Made by a program: the position numbers and the translations under genes
DNA from: Microbacterium barkeri
GTDB lineage: Bacteria; Actinomycetota; Actinomycetes; Actinomycetales; Microbacteriaceae
Length of the DNA stretch: 64,000 nucleotides
Assembly: GCF_027921765.1 (NCBI RefSeq)
Contig: NZ_BSEJ01000013.1
Location: forward strand, 50,320 to 114,319
Reading direction: 5' to 3'
The notes under the pieces: model-generated
Databases searched by the model: none
What the model was told of the DNA's origin: nothing
The model's input: the letters and a program-made list of their open reading frames with translations, nothing else
Shown: one piece after another, positions 45,201-55,327 of the stretch
How the letters are laid out: each line of letters starts with the position of its first letter
Position numbering within the stretch: the first letter of the stretch is position 1

Positions 45201-46043
45201 GTGCAACCCCTCCTCGACTTCCTCGGCGACTACTGGTGGCTCGTCTTCCCGTTCATGGGCGTCGCCAGCGGCTTCGGCGGATGGTGGTCGAAGCAGTCGA
45301 AGGAGCGTCACAAGCGCCGCCTCGAGCTGATCAAGGCGAAGAGCGAAGCCCGCGCGGTCGAGATGCAGGCGCGGGCGCAGCTCAAGGCGTCGAAGGCGCA
45401 GGATGGCCCCGCAGAAGACATCGAGGCCGACGACGCGGCGAGTCGGCAGGCCAGGCTCGCCCGCCTCATGGCGACGCACGACGAGGTCATGCACCGCTGG
45501 CTCGACTACGAGCTCGACGTCGCGAAGCTCATCGCGTTCCCGACGATGAGCGACGGCCGCCAGCCGCTGACGGCCGCGTTCCTGCGGGCGAAGAAGGTGG
45601 CGGATGGCCTCCGCCCGGCATCCGCGGACGTCAAGATCGATGCGGCGACGCTCGCGGAGTACCGCGACGCCGTGCACGACTTCGAGGTCGCGTTCGACAT
45701 CGCCGAGCAGGATGCCCGACGCGTGCGCGATAGCGGCTTCACCGAGGACGAGCGCCGTCGCCTCGACCGCGCGCAGCAGCTCCTCCGCACCGCGGTCGAT
45801 CAGTCGGCGACAGCGGCCGAGCGCCAGATCGCGTACAAGCGCGTGCGCGAGGAGCTCGACGGGCTGATCGTCCTGTCCGATGACGCCGTGGAGGTGCTCG
45901 AGAAGCAGGTCGCCCCCGAACTCGAGGCCGGGCGCCCCGCCGCGACCCCGAAGTCCCGGGAGACCCCGGAGGACCGAGCGACCCCGGAGCCCCCGGCGCA
46001 GCCCGAGCGGACGCCCCTGCGCCCGCCGGCGCCCGAGGCCTGA
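45201..46043 (+). CDS. Membrane-anchored coiled-coil protein of unknown function
   Basis: The 280-residue protein has one N-terminal membrane segment (YWWLVFPFMGVASGFGGWW), then a long charged helical region likely to form coiled coil (QSKERHKRRLELIKAKSEARAVEMQARAQLKA, about 32-65; ARLARLMATHDEVMHRWLDYELDVAKLIAF; further to 230) and a Pro/Glu-rich tail. No enzymatic motif is seen. TAGCAT lies six bases before GTG 45201, which suggests a leaderless transcript. It stands alone between the MFS gene and the ABC exporter. Confidence 0.8.
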   Translation: MQPLLDFLGDYWWLVFPFMGVASGFGGWWSKQSKERHKRRLELIKAKSEARAVEMQARAQLKASKAQDGPAEDIEADDAASRQARLARLMATHDEVMHRWLDYELDVAKLIAFPTMSDGRQPLTAAFLRAKKVADGLRPASADVKIDAATLAEYRDAVHDFEVAFDIAEQDARRVRDSGFTEDERRRLDRAQQLLRTAVDQSATAAERQIAYKRVREELDGLIVLSDDAVEVLEKQVAPELEAGRPAATPKSRETPEDRATPEPPAQPERTPLRPPAPEA

Positions 46044-46177
46044 GCCCTCCTGCGGCACCACCTCGACGACGACCGCGAGCCCGCGCACGCGAGATCGCCG
46101 CCGCCGTGCTGCGGCATTGAGCGGACGCGCGCTCGCGACCCTTTGGCATCCGCCGGCGCGACGCTACGTTGAAGCTC

Positions 46178-47283
<1,106 letters not shown>

Positions 47284-47287
<4 letters not shown>

Positions 47288-48072
47288 TCCCGGTGTTCAT
47301 CCGCACGCTCGTGGAGTCGTGGCGCGGCCTCCTCGTCTGGACGCTCGCACTCACCGCCGTGATGATGCTCTACCTCTCGCTCTACCCGAGCATCGGCATC
47401 GACGGGCAGATGATGCAGATGCTCGAGACCCTGCCGCCCTCGCTTGTCAACACCCTCGGCTTCGACCAGATCACGTCGGGCGCGGGCTACGCGCAGGCGA
47501 CGTTCTACGGCATCCTCGGGTTCGTCCTGCCGACGGTCGCCGCGATCGGCTGGGGCTCCGCCGCGGTCGCGGGCGCCGAGGAGCAGGGGCGCCTCGAGCT
47601 CGACCTCGCCCACGGCATCTCGCGCACGGGCTACGTCGCCGGGCAGGTGCTCGCCCTCGTCGCACGGCTCGCATGGCTCGGCGTCTACTCGGGGTGCCTG
47701 CTGCTCGCCGTGAACTCGCCGTTCGAGCTCGACCTCGCGCGCGAGAACGTCATCCCGCAGACGCTCGCCGCGATCGGGCTGTGGCTCTTCAGCGGCGGGG
47801 TCGCGCTGCTCGTCGGCTCCCTCTTCGGCCGCCGCGCGTGGGCGACGGGTGCGGGTGCGCTTGTCGCGGCGGCGGCGTTCCTCTTCAACGGCGTGGCCAA
47901 CCAGAACGACGACTTCGACGCGCTCCGCGCCCTCTCCCCGTACTCGTGGGCCTATCACGAGAGCCCGCTCCGCGAGGGATGGACGGATGGCCTCTGGCCG
48001 CTGTGGATCGGCGTCGTGCTGCTCCTCGCGGGGAGCGTGGTCGCGCTCACGCGCCGCGACCTGCGCGGCTGA
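47284..48072 (+). CDS. ABC-2 type transporter permease
   Basis: The 262-residue permease has about six hydrophobic segments (GLLVWTLALTAVMMLYLSLYPS; GILGFVLPTVAAIGWGSAAVAG; GYVAGQVLALVARLAWLGVYSGCLLL; and LWIGVVLLLAGSVVAL near the C-terminus). Together with the ATPase it forms an exporter; substrates of this group include antibiotics and lipids, and none is indicated here. ATG overlaps the ATPase stop (ATGA). Confidence 0.88.
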
Positions 48073-48079
48073 CCCCGCG

Positions 48080-48280
48080 GGAAGCGAGACACGCACGACC
48101 GACACCCGCCGGAAACGAGACACGCACAGCCGACCCCCGCCGGAAGCGGGACATGCACGGCCGCCCCGGCTGAAGCGGGACACAACGCAGGAGAAACCGG
48201 GCCGCCCGCGCCCAGACCTCGCGGAATCCCGCGGCTCCCCTCAGCGCGCGCTCGCAGATCTCCTGCACTGTGTCCCGCCC
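48080..48280. repeat. 31-bp tandem repeats with a distal inverted copy
   Basis: Units start at 48080, 48111, 48142 and 48171 (periods 31, 31, 29), each with the core GGAAGCGAGACACGCAC or a near variant. The last unit's GCGGGACACAACGCAGGA (48175-48192) is repeated in reverse at 48261-48278 with 16 of 18 matches, so it could form a long stem. The cores resemble one terminus of the 57-bp elements. The array occupies most of the 311-bp gap between the ABC permease and dipZ. Confidence 0.7.
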
Positions 48281-48383
48281 ACCCCGCCATCCCGCCGCCC
48301 CTCCGAGCCGCGGACTGCCATCCCGGCCCCAATCCGCTCGACCTCCCGCCACGAAGAGGCGTCAGCGGAGAAGGGAAGCGCAC

Positions 48384-50093
48384 ATGTCACTGGCCATCAT
48401 CGGGTTCCTCGGCGGACTGATCACGGGGATCTCGCCGTGCATCCTCCCCGTCCTGCCCGTCATCTTCCTCACGGGCGGGGCGCAGTCCGCCCGGAGCGGC
48501 ACCGGCGACGGCAGCGTCTCGCGCTGGCGCCCCTACCTCGTCGTGCTCGGCCTGATGACGAGCTTCACGCTCGTGACGCTGCTCGGATCCCTCGCGCTCG
48601 GCGCGCTCGGCCTGCCCCAGGGCGTCATCCGCTGGGTCGGCATCGCGCTCCTCGCGCTGATCGGCCTCGGGCTGCTCGTGCCCGCGTTCGAGCGGCTCCT
48701 CGAGAAGCCGTTCACCTGGCTGCCACAGCGCGAGGTCTCGAACCGCCGCAACGGGTTCGCCGTCGGGCTCGCGCTCGGCACGGTCTTCGTGCCCTGCGCG
48801 GGGCCGGTGCTCGCGGCGATCATCGTCGCGGGGTCGACCGGCCGCATCGGCCCTGAGACCGTCGTCCTGACGATCGCGTTCGCGGTCGGCGTGGCCATCC
48901 CGCTCCTGCTGTTCGCGCTCGCGGGGCGCGGAGTCATCGAGCGCATCCGCGCCTTCCGCCGTCGCGAGCGGGGACTGCGGATCGCGGCCGGCGTCGCCAT
49001 GCTCGCCCTCGCGGTGGGCCTCGTGCTCGATGTCCCGGCCGCGCTCCAGCGGCTCGTGCCCGACTACACCTCGACGCTCCAGCAGCAGCTCGCCGAGGAT
49101 GAGGGCGTGCAGGACGCGCTCGACCTCGGCGGCATCGTCACCGACGAGAACCGCGATCTCGATCAGTGCACCAACGGAGCCGACGAGCTCGAGTCCTGCG
49201 GCACGGCGCCCTCGATCCGCGGGATCGAGCAGTGGCTGAACACCCCGGGCGGCGCGCCCGTCGACCTCGAGAGCCTCCGCGGCGAGGTCGTGCTCATCGA
49301 CTTCTGGGCCTACTCGTGCATCAACTGCCAGCGCAGCATCCCGCACGTCGTCGCGTGGGACGCGGCGTACCGCGACGCGGGGCTGCGGGTCATCGGCGTG
49401 CACTCGCCCGAGTACGCATTCGAGAAGGACGCGGCCAACGTGCAGGCGGGCGCCGACGCCTTCGGCATCTCCTATCCGGTCGCCCTCGACAACGACCTCG
49501 CGACGTGGACGAACTACCGCAATCGGTACTGGCCCGCCCACTACCTCATCGACGCCGACGGGACGGTCCGGCACATCTCGTTCGGCGAGGGCAACTACGC
49601 CGCGACCGAGCGGATGATCCGCGAGCTCCTCGTCGATGCCGACCCCGCGGTCGCGCTCCCCGACCCGACCGCCGTCGACGACCGCACCCCTGTCGATCCC
49701 GATCGCACGCCCGAGACGTTCCTCGGCTGGACGAAGGACGTCAACTACGCGGGCGCCACACCGTACACGGGCGGCACGGCCCGCTTCGCCCTCCCCGACG
49801 AGCAGCCTCGCGACACGTTCGCGCTCGAGGGCACCTGGACCATCGAGACCCAGTTCGCGACCCCGGCCGAGGCGCCCGCGACCATCCGCCTCGCCTACTC
49901 CGCGAGCGAGGTGCGCATCGTCCTCGCGGGCGAGGGGAGCATCACCGCGCGCGTCGACGGCGGAGCGCCCGAGGAGATCGCGGTCTCCGGCACGCCGCGC
50001 TCGTACGAGCTGCGCAGCGGCGACGCGGCCGAGGGCGAGATCGAGGTGACGGTCGATCCGGGCGTGGAGGTCTACTCCTTCACGTTCGGCTGA
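48384..50093 (+). CDS. dipZ: DipZ-like CcdA-thioredoxin fusion protein
   Basis: The 569-residue membrane protein joins a CcdA-type electron-transfer domain (about 1-225, six helices; the paired cysteines are in GISPCILPVLP and VFVPCAGPVL) to an extracytoplasmic TlpA-like thioredoxin domain (about 295-425) with active site WAYSCINCQRS, and a C-terminal beta-sandwich (about 450-569) that resembles the carbohydrate-binding-like end of mycobacterial DipZ. It should carry reducing equivalents across the membrane to keep exported thiols reduced. ATG 48384 follows AGAAGGGAAG; the Arg-rich upstream open frame is rejected. Confidence 0.92.
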   Translation: MSLAIIGFLGGLITGISPCILPVLPVIFLTGGAQSARSGTGDGSVSRWRPYLVVLGLMTSFTLVTLLGSLALGALGLPQGVIRWVGIALLALIGLGLLVPAFERLLEKPFTWLPQREVSNRRNGFAVGLALGTVFVPCAGPVLAAIIVAGSTGRIGPETVVLTIAFAVGVAIPLLLFALAGRGVIERIRAFRRRERGLRIAAGVAMLALAVGLVLDVPAALQRLVPDYTSTLQQQLAEDEGVQDALDLGGIVTDENRDLDQCTNGADELESCGTAPSIRGIEQWLNTPGGAPVDLESLRGEVVLIDFWAYSCINCQRSIPHVVAWDAAYRDAGLRVIGVHSPEYAFEKDAANVQAGADAFGISYPVALDNDLATWTNYRNRYWPAHYLIDADGTVRHISFGEGNYAATERMIRELLVDADPAVALPDPTAVDDRTPVDPDRTPETFLGWTKDVNYAGATPYTGGTARFALPDEQPRDTFALEGTWTIETQFATPAEAPATIRLAYSASEVRIVLAGEGSITARVDGGAPEEIAVSGTPRSYELRSGDAAEGEIEVTVDPGVEVYSFTFG

Positions 50094-50105
50094 GCCGCGG
50101 GCACA

Positions 50106-50140
50106 GGAGCGGCGGATGGCCCCGGGCCGTCCGCCGCTCC
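50106..50140. terminator. Bidirectional terminator between dipZ and rskA
   Basis: Eleven-bp arms GGAGCGGCGGA (50106-50116) and TCCGCCGCTCC (50130-50140), extended inward by GGC/GCC, separate the two convergent genes. Confidence 0.85.
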
Positions 50141-50151
50141 CGTCGCGTCAC

Positions 50152-50964
50152 TCAGTCGGTCGGCATCACGGCGATCGGCTCGGTCGTCGGGACGCCGGTC
50201 GGCGACCCGCCCTCCTGCTCGATCGTGACGGCGACGACGTCGCCGGGCGCCAGCTCTCCGTCGAGCAGGAGCGGCTCGTCGACGCCGCCGTCGAACACCC
50301 CTGCTGGGATCGGCTCGTCTCCGCGCACGAGCCAGAGCTCGTACTGGCGGCCCTCGTCGAGCGCCGGCGCCTCATCGGCGAGCACGACGACCTCGCCGAC
50401 CGAGTGCGACCAGTGCATCTCGATCGCGCCCCCGCCCGGCAGCTCGCCCTCGAGCACCTGCCCGTCTTCGGCCTGCGCGATCTGCTCGAGCGCCACGACG
50501 GCGTCGGGCCGGTCGAGCAGACGCCCGATCGTGAGCGCCGAGAGCCCGACCGCCGCGACGACCGCGACGGAGGCCGCGAGCGCGAACCAGCGGCGGCGGC
50601 CCGGGCGCGCCAGCCCGGATGGCGCGGGCCCGGATGCCGCACGCCCGGCAGGCGCGGATGGCACGGGCTCAGCAGGCGCGGATGGCGCGGGCCCAGCAGG
50701 CGCGTCGGCGCTCTCCTCAGGTGCCACGTCCGCGGGAGCCGCGGCTCCCGCGATCCGCGCGAGCAGCTGGTCCCGGATGGCGGCGGGCGGCGCGACCTCG
50801 GGCGTCGCATCGGCAAGCAGCGCGGCGGTCTCCTCGTCGCGCTGCGCACGGGCGCGCAGCGCGGGATCCGCGGCGAGCGCCTGCTCGAGCCGGGCGGCGT
50901 CCTCGGGCGACAGCGCGTCGAGGGCGCGGCCGGCGAGCAGCTCGTCGAGGTCCTTCTCGGTCAT
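50152..50964 (-). CDS. rskA: Anti-sigma-K factor (RskA type)
   Basis: The 270-residue single-pass membrane protein has an N-terminal anti-sigma domain (about 1-80; [34 protein letters not shown]), a long Pro/Ala/Ser linker, one helix ([22 protein letters not shown], about 125-146) and an extracytoplasmic RskA C-terminal domain ([19 protein letters not shown] type). It would hold SigK inactive until cleaved by regulated proteolysis. Start ATG 50964 overlaps the sigK stop. Confidence 0.9.
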   Translation of the reverse strand: MTEKDLDELLAGRALDALSPEDAARLEQALAADPALRARAQRDEETAALLADATPEVAPPAAIRDQLLARIAGAAAPADVAPEESADAPAGPAPSAPAEPVPSAPAGRAASGPAPSGLARPGRRRWFALAASVAVVAAVGLSALTIGRLLDRPDAVVALEQIAQAEDGQVLEGELPGGGAIEMHWSHSVGEVVVLADEAPALDEGRQYELWLVRGDEPIPAGVFDGGVDEPLLLDGELAPGDVVAVTIEQEGGSPTGVPTTEPIAVMPTD

Positions 50965-51551
50965 GCCGGCACCCCCATCCAGGTCCTCAGGCGCGACAGC
51001 CCGTCGCGCATCCTCGTCTTCACCGTTCCCAGCGGCGTCGCGGTCATGGCCGCGATCTCGCTCTGCGAGTATCCCCCGTAGTACGCGAGGGTGAGCGCCT
51101 CGCGCTGCGCCTCCGGCAGGCTCTGGAGCGCCTCGACGACGCGTCGTCCCTCCATGCGGAGCTCCACATCCTCGGCGACCCCGTCGAACGGCACTCCGAG
51201 GTCCCGGAAGCCCACGCGAACATCCCGGTCGGTGCTCGCCTGCGCGGATCGCACGCGGTCGACCGCTCGGCCGTGCGCGATGGTGAGGACCCATGTCCTC
51301 CCCTGACCTCTGTTCGGAGAGAAGCGCGCGGCGGATTGCCAGATCTCCAGGAAGACCTCCTGCAGCACCTCCTCGCTCTGCGCGCGGTCGACGAGCACCC
51401 GCAGGATGAGGCCGAAGACGCGACCCGAGAGCATGTCGTAGAGCGACGCGAAGGCGCCCTGATCGCCGTCCGCGATGCGCACGAGGAGGTCCGCGACGTG
51501 GTCGACGGGTCCGTCGGCGTGCTCGCCCACCTCGACGCCGTCGATCACCAT
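50961..51551 (-). CDS. sigK: ECF RNA polymerase sigma factor SigK
   Basis: The 196-residue ECF sigma factor has region 2 ([66 protein letters not shown]) and region 4 ([47 protein letters not shown]). Gene order sigK-rskA with a divergent fasciclin lipoprotein is the same as the sigK/mpt70-mpt83 arrangement of mycobacteria. Start ATG 51551 is plausible; ATG 51563 is an alternative. Confidence 0.9.
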   Translation of the reverse strand: MVIDGVEVGEHADGPVDHVADLLVRIADGDQGAFASLYDMLSGRVFGLILRVLVDRAQSEEVLQEVFLEIWQSAARFSPNRGQGRTWVLTIAHGRAVDRVRSAQASTDRDVRVGFRDLGVPFDGVAEDVELRMEGRRVVEALQSLPEAQREALTLAYYGGYSQSEIAAMTATPLGTVKTRMRDGLSRLRTWMGVPA

Positions 51552-51619
51552 GCCCACAAGCATGCCGCATCCCGTCGCGGGCGGTCCGCGGGCCATCCCG
51601 ACGCGATTTCGAGATCGAC

Positions 51620-51646
51620 CCATCCGATCCGCCGACCACCCCGAAT
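51620..51646 (+). promoter_or_regulatory. SigK-like promoter of the fasciclin gene
   Basis: CCATCC (51620-51625) and CCGAAT (51641-51646) match the -35 and -10 hexamers I recall for mycobacterial SigK, here 15 bp apart. They lie 62 bp before the fasciclin ATG. Confidence 0.6.
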
Positions 51647-51707
51647 ACGACGTGAAAGCCGAGAGGCACCGCCCCTCGGGGCACCCACCGTTGAAGAGGA
51701 GAACGCC

Positions 51708-52397
51708 ATGTCCACGAAGAAGTCCACGTTCGCCGGCGCTGCCGTCCTGTCGCTCGTCGCCGTCTTCGGCCTCGCCGCCTGCAGCAGCGGCGCCACCACC
51801 GCCGAGGAGGAGCCGACGTCGGGCGATTCCGGCATGGTCGAGGAGTCGGCCGCGCCCGAGGAGACGACCCCCGAGGAGAGCCCCGAGACGATGGCCGACT
51901 CGGCCGCGAACCTCGTCGGGCCCGGCTGCGCCGACTACGCCGAGGCAGTGCCGGATGGCGCGGGCTCGATCGAGGGCATGTCCGCCGACCCCGTCGCGGT
52001 CGCGGCGTCGAACAACCCGCTGCTGACGACCCTCGTCTCGGCCGTGTCGGGAGAGCTGAACCCCGACGTGAACCTCGTCGACACGCTCAACGGCGACGAG
52101 TTCACGGTCTTCGCCCCCGTCGACGACGCGTTCGCGCAGATCGACGAGGCCACGATCGAGACGCTCAGCACCGACGCCGACCTGCTGACGTCGATCCTCA
52201 CCTACCACGTCGTCCCCGGCCAGATCGCTCCCGACGCGATCGCCGGCACCCACACGACCGTTCAGGGCTCCGACCTCGAGGTGACCGGATCGGGCGACGC
52301 CCTCATGGTGAACGACGCGACCGTCATCTGCGGCGGCGTCCAGACCGCCAACGCGACGGTCTACCTCGTCGACACGGTGCTCATGCCCGCGCAGTGA
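51708..52397 (+). CDS. Fasciclin-domain lipoprotein (MPT70/MPT83-like)
   Basis: The 229-residue lipoprotein has a signal peptide with lipobox LAAC ([14 protein letters not shown]), an acidic Glu/Thr/Pro-rich spacer and one FAS1 domain (about 95-229): [44 protein letters not shown] is the H1 box and [12 protein letters not shown] plus [27 protein letters not shown] the H2 end. It also has the paired cysteines (GPGCADYA and VICGG) of MPT70/83. It is probably induced by SigK and acts in the cell envelope. ATG follows GAAGAGGAG. Confidence 0.93.
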   Translation: MSTKKSTFAGAAVLSLVAVFGLAACSSGATTAEEEPTSGDSGMVEESAAPEETTPEESPETMADSAANLVGPGCADYAEAVPDGAGSIEGMSADPVAVAASNNPLLTTLVSAVSGELNPDVNLVDTLNGDEFTVFAPVDDAFAQIDEATIETLSTDADLLTSILTYHVVPGQIAPDAIAGTHTTVQGSDLEVTGSGDALMVNDATVICGGVQTANATVYLVDTVLMPAQ

Positions 52398-52414
52398 CCT
52401 CCGAGGGGGGAGGG

Positions 52415-52452
52415 ACGGCGGGCGGTCGGGCGCGAGCCCGGCCGCCCGCCGT
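52415..52452 (+). terminator. Terminator after the fasciclin gene
   Basis: Eleven-bp arms ACGGCGGGCGG (52415-52425) and CCGCCCGCCGT (52442-52452) with an inner CGGGC/GCCCG stem. Confidence 0.85.
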
Positions 52453-52504
52453 GCACCCAGGAGCCTCTGCGTCTGCGCCCGAGTGCGCCGAGTATCCTCC
52501 GACC

Positions 52505-53272
52505 ATGAAGGTCGCACGCGCAGCCGCCGCTCTCGCTCTCGCCGCCGCGATCGCGGGCTGCGCGGCGCAGACGCCGCCCGACGAGACGGCGCCCGAGGAG
52601 CCCGCCGCACCCGCGCCGACGGCGGAGACCGCGCCGGCCACGGTGACGCCGACGCCGAGCGGATGGACCGCACCCGACTCGTGCGCGGGGATCGAGGCGG
52701 GCGCCACCGTCGGCGGAGCGGACCTCGGGGCCTGCGTGCAGGACGTCCTCGTCGCGCAGGGGTCCGGGCGGATCGGCCTCAGCGGCCCGATGCTCCGCGG
52801 GACGGTGGACTTCACCTTCGAGCCCGACTATGCATTCCACCTCGACGGCACGGGAGGCACGGACATTCCGTTCGACCTCTGGTTCGTCGACGGCGCGCAC
52901 TGGCTCGACCGCGGCGACGGCGCCGTCGAGGCCGACGCGTCATCCGACGACCGCGACCAGCAGATCGCCGCTGAGGCCGCCGAGTACGCCGCCCCGTTCT
53001 CGGACCCGCGGGCGATCGCCGAGCTCATCGCGGCGAGCCCTGCGTGGGAGGTGGCCGCGGAGCCGGCCGCCGCGGGCGTCTACCGCATCGCAAGCACCGC
53101 GCCGTTCCACTGGAAGGAGGTCGACGTCGACACGTTCGTCCTCCGCCTCGCGTCCGATGCGACGCCGCTGAGCGCCGAGATCGCCCTCACCGTGCACGGC
53201 TTCGCCGGAACCGTGACGCAGACCTTCGAGCGGCTCGGTCAGCCCGTCGAGATCACGGCCCCGACGGGCTGA
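52505..53272 (+). CDS. Secreted lipoprotein resembling the LppX/LprG group
   Basis: The 255-residue protein has a lipoprotein signal peptide with lipobox IAGC (ALALAAAIAGCAAQ), a Pro/Glu/Thr-rich spacer to about residue 55, and a beta-rich domain (DFTFEPDYAFHLDGTGGTDIPFDLWFVDGAHWLDRGDG; VYRIASTAPFHWKEVDVDTFVLRLASDATPLSAEIALTVHGF) with the half-barrel pattern of LppX/LprG-like lipid-binding lipoproteins; that relation is tentative. TATCCT (52493-52498) lies six bases before the ATG and there is no ribosome site, so it is probably leaderless. Confidence 0.75.
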   Translation: MKVARAAAALALAAAIAGCAAQTPPDETAPEEPAAPAPTAETAPATVTPTPSGWTAPDSCAGIEAGATVGGADLGACVQDVLVAQGSGRIGLSGPMLRGTVDFTFEPDYAFHLDGTGGTDIPFDLWFVDGAHWLDRGDGAVEADASSDDRDQQIAAEAAEYAAPFSDPRAIAELIAASPAWEVAAEPAAAGVYRIASTAPFHWKEVDVDTFVLRLASDATPLSAEIALTVHGFAGTVTQTFERLGQPVEITAPTG

Positions 53273-53288
53273 GCCGGGATCGGCTTGC

Positions 53289-53440
53289 GACGTTTCGACT
53301 CGCGGAGACCCGTGTCGAGCGAGGGAGCGCAGCGACCGAGTCGAGACATCGCTCAACGACCGAGAAAGAGCTCGCTCAACGACCGAGAAAGGCGAATTCG
53401 CGCTCAACGACCGCGTCGAAACATCGCTCACCGACGCGGA
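53289..53440. repeat. Cluster of CGCTCAACGACCG direct repeats and GTTTCGACTCG inverted repeat
   Basis: CGCTCAACGACCGAGAAAG occurs at 53350-53368 and 53373-53391, a shorter copy at 53401-53413 and a decayed one at 53425-53439. GTTTCGACTCG near 53291 pairs with CGAGTCGAGAC (53336-53346) and with CGTCGAAAC (53413-53421). The cluster fills the gap between two convergent genes and reaches into the 3' end of the oxidoreductase gene. Confidence 0.7.
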
Positions 53441-54528
53441 AGGAGCACCTCGGCGCGCCAGTGCTCGAGGACCTCGCGCACCGCGTCATCCTTCTCGTCG
53501 ACGAGCGCGGCCTCGTACGCCTCCTCGATCACCGTCGCGATGCGCACGCGGCGGCCCGTCGAGGCTGAGCGAACAGCCGCCTCCACCATGGCGAGGCTCG
53601 CGACGTTCGACCGGGCGTCGGTCGAGGGCGTCTCCCCCGCGCGCACGGCGGCCACGAACTCGGCGAGCGAGCCCTCGATCTGCTCGGGAGCCGTGTCGAG
53701 CTCCTGCTCCACCGACCCGACTCCGATCTCCGCGCGCGGCGCGCCATCGCCATCCCACTCGGCCGATCCGGCCTCGCCGCTGATGCGCCACCGGCCGTTC
53801 CAGGAGGTCTCGAGCCCCGGCGCGCACCAGCTCCCGCTGTAGGTGTAGCGCGCCCCGCCCTCGAACTCGAAGACCGCGACGGCGTTCGCGTCGCCGCGGT
53901 ACCAGCTCCACCTCGGGTTGTACTCCTCGGCGTACACCGCGACCGGGTCGCGGCCGATGAGATACCGCGCGGCGTCGAACTGGTGGATGGCCATGTCGAC
54001 GAGGAGCACGTGCTCCATCTCCTCGCGGAAGCCGCCGAAGTGCGGGGCCCGGAAGAAGTCGGTCGTCACGGCGCCGATCTCGCCGAGCCGCTCGGTCTGC
54101 CGCTTGAGGGCGCGCAGCCCGTCGAAGTACCGGCGCGACTGGCTGATCATGAGCAGGCGGCCGTGCACCTCGGCGGCGGCCGCCTGGCGCAGGGCGTCCG
54201 AGACGGTCGGCGCCGCCGGCTTCTCGCACAGCACGGGGTAGCCCGCGGCGAGCGCCTCGACATTCACGGGCAGGTGGGCGACAGGCACCGTGACGTTCAC
54301 GACGACGTCGGCGCCGACCGCGCGCGCGACCTCTGCCGCCGACGTGCCCACGGCGACGTCGGTCAGGCCCGCGTCGGCGAGCGCGTCGTGCGCGGTCGTC
54401 ATGTTGAGGTCGACGAGCCCGACGAGCTCCGTCTCATCCGAGGCGGTGATCGCCCCGATCCAGGCCCGGCCCATCCCGCCGGCCCCGACCTGCACGACGC
54501 GCAGGCGGCCATCCGATTGTCCGGTCAA
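53428..54528 (-). CDS. Gfo/Idh/MocA family oxidoreductase
   Basis: The 366-residue protein starts TGQSDGRLRVVQVGAGGMGRAWIGAI, an NAD(P)-binding fold (GAGGMG), followed by VLCEKPAAPTVSDAL, the conserved E-K-P motif of this family, and the C-terminal GFO/IDH domain (EEMEHVLLVDMAIHQFDAARYLIGRDP). It oxidises or reduces a sugar or inositol-like compound. TTG 54528 overlaps the stop of the ThuA-like gene (TTGA), making it the last gene of the binding protein-permease-ThuA operon. Repeat sequences touch its 3' end. Confidence 0.92.
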   Translation of the reverse strand: MTGQSDGRLRVVQVGAGGMGRAWIGAITASDETELVGLVDLNMTTAHDALADAGLTDVAVGTSAAEVARAVGADVVVNVTVPVAHLPVNVEALAAGYPVLCEKPAAPTVSDALRQAAAAEVHGRLLMISQSRRYFDGLRALKRQTERLGEIGAVTTDFFRAPHFGGFREEMEHVLLVDMAIHQFDAARYLIGRDPVAVYAEEYNPRWSWYRGDANAVAVFEFEGGARYTYSGSWCAPGLETSWNGRWRISGEAGSAEWDGDGAPRAEIGVGSVEQELDTAPEQIEGSLAEFVAAVRAGETPSTDARSNVASLAMVEAAVRSASTGRRVRIATVIEEAYEAALVDEKDDAVREVLEHWRAEVLLPRR

Positions 54529-55298
54529 TTGTGCATCGCCCCTTCGTAGCCGCGTCCGTTGTAGAAGTCCTCGGTCTCGTACCGCAGCAGCGTCGGCACC
54601 GAGCGCTCCGGACGAAGAGTCTGCGCCCACGCGACGCCGTTCGCGATGACCTTGCGCACCTCGGCCTGGTGGTACACGGGGTAGTCCTGGTCGCCCGGGC
54701 TGAAGTAGAAGATCTTGCCGTAGCCGCGGCGGTACGTCATGCCGCTGCGGAACACCTCGCCGCCCGAGAACGTCGAGAGGAACACGAGCTCGTCGGGGGC
54801 CGGCACGTCGAAGAACTCCCCGTACATCTCCTGCGCGGGGATGATGAACGGATGCGGCACGCCCTGCGCGATCGGGTGGGTCGGGTCGACCGTCCACACG
54901 ATCTCGCGGTCGTCCTTCGACCGCCACCGCAGCGTGCACGTCGTGCCCATGAGCTTCCCGAAGATCTTCGACCAGTGCCCCGAGTGAAGCACGAGCAGGC
55001 CCATCCCCGCCAGGACGTGCTGGTGCACGCGCTCGACGACCTCGTCCGCCACCTCTCCGTGGGCCGCGTGCCCCCACCACACGAGCACGTCGGTCTCGGC
55101 GAGCACCTCCTCGGTGAGACCGTGCTCGGGGTCGTCGAGGGTCACGGTGCGCACCGACACGCGGTCGCCGAGGTTCTCCTCGATGCCCTCCTTGATCGTC
55201 GTGTGCATGCCGTCGGGGTAGATGTCGCGCACGTTCTGCTGCACCTGCTCGTGGCGGTTCTCGCCCCAGACGATCACGCGGATCGGGTTGTTCGTCAT
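54525..55298 (-). CDS. ThuA-domain protein (trehalose utilisation family)
   Basis: The 257-residue protein matches ThuA: IRVIVWGENRHEQVQQNVRDIYPDGMHTTI, DVLVWWGHAAHGEVADEVVERV, GMGLLVLHSGHWSKIFGKLMGT and YRRGYGKIFYFSPGDQDYPVYHQAEV. The fold is a class I glutamine-amidotransferase-like sandwich; in rhizobia ThuA and ThuB convert disaccharides to 3-keto forms together. Here it is next to a Gfo/Idh/MocA enzyme, matching the ThuAB pairing. Start codon overlaps nothing; the permease ends 29 bp upstream. Confidence 0.92.
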   Translation of the reverse strand: MTNNPIRVIVWGENRHEQVQQNVRDIYPDGMHTTIKEGIEENLGDRVSVRTVTLDDPEHGLTEEVLAETDVLVWWGHAAHGEVADEVVERVHQHVLAGMGLLVLHSGHWSKIFGKLMGTTCTLRWRSKDDREIVWTVDPTHPIAQGVPHPFIIPAQEMYGEFFDVPAPDELVFLSTFSGGEVFRSGMTYRRGYGKIFYFSPGDQDYPVYHQAEVRKVIANGVAWAQTLRPERSVPTLLRYETEDFYNGRGYEGAMHN

Positions 55299-55327
55299 CG
55301 ATGTGTCCTTTCAGAGGTTCCGGAGGC

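Noticed and set aside
43938..46088. 716-residue open frame on the minus strand across the MFS and coiled-coil genes
   Set aside because: Spans two good genes and their promoters and has a low-complexity, Arg/Glu/His-rich product.
48080..48200. CRISPR array
   Set aside because: The whole 31-bp unit is repeated, so there are no unique spacers, and no cas gene is nearby.
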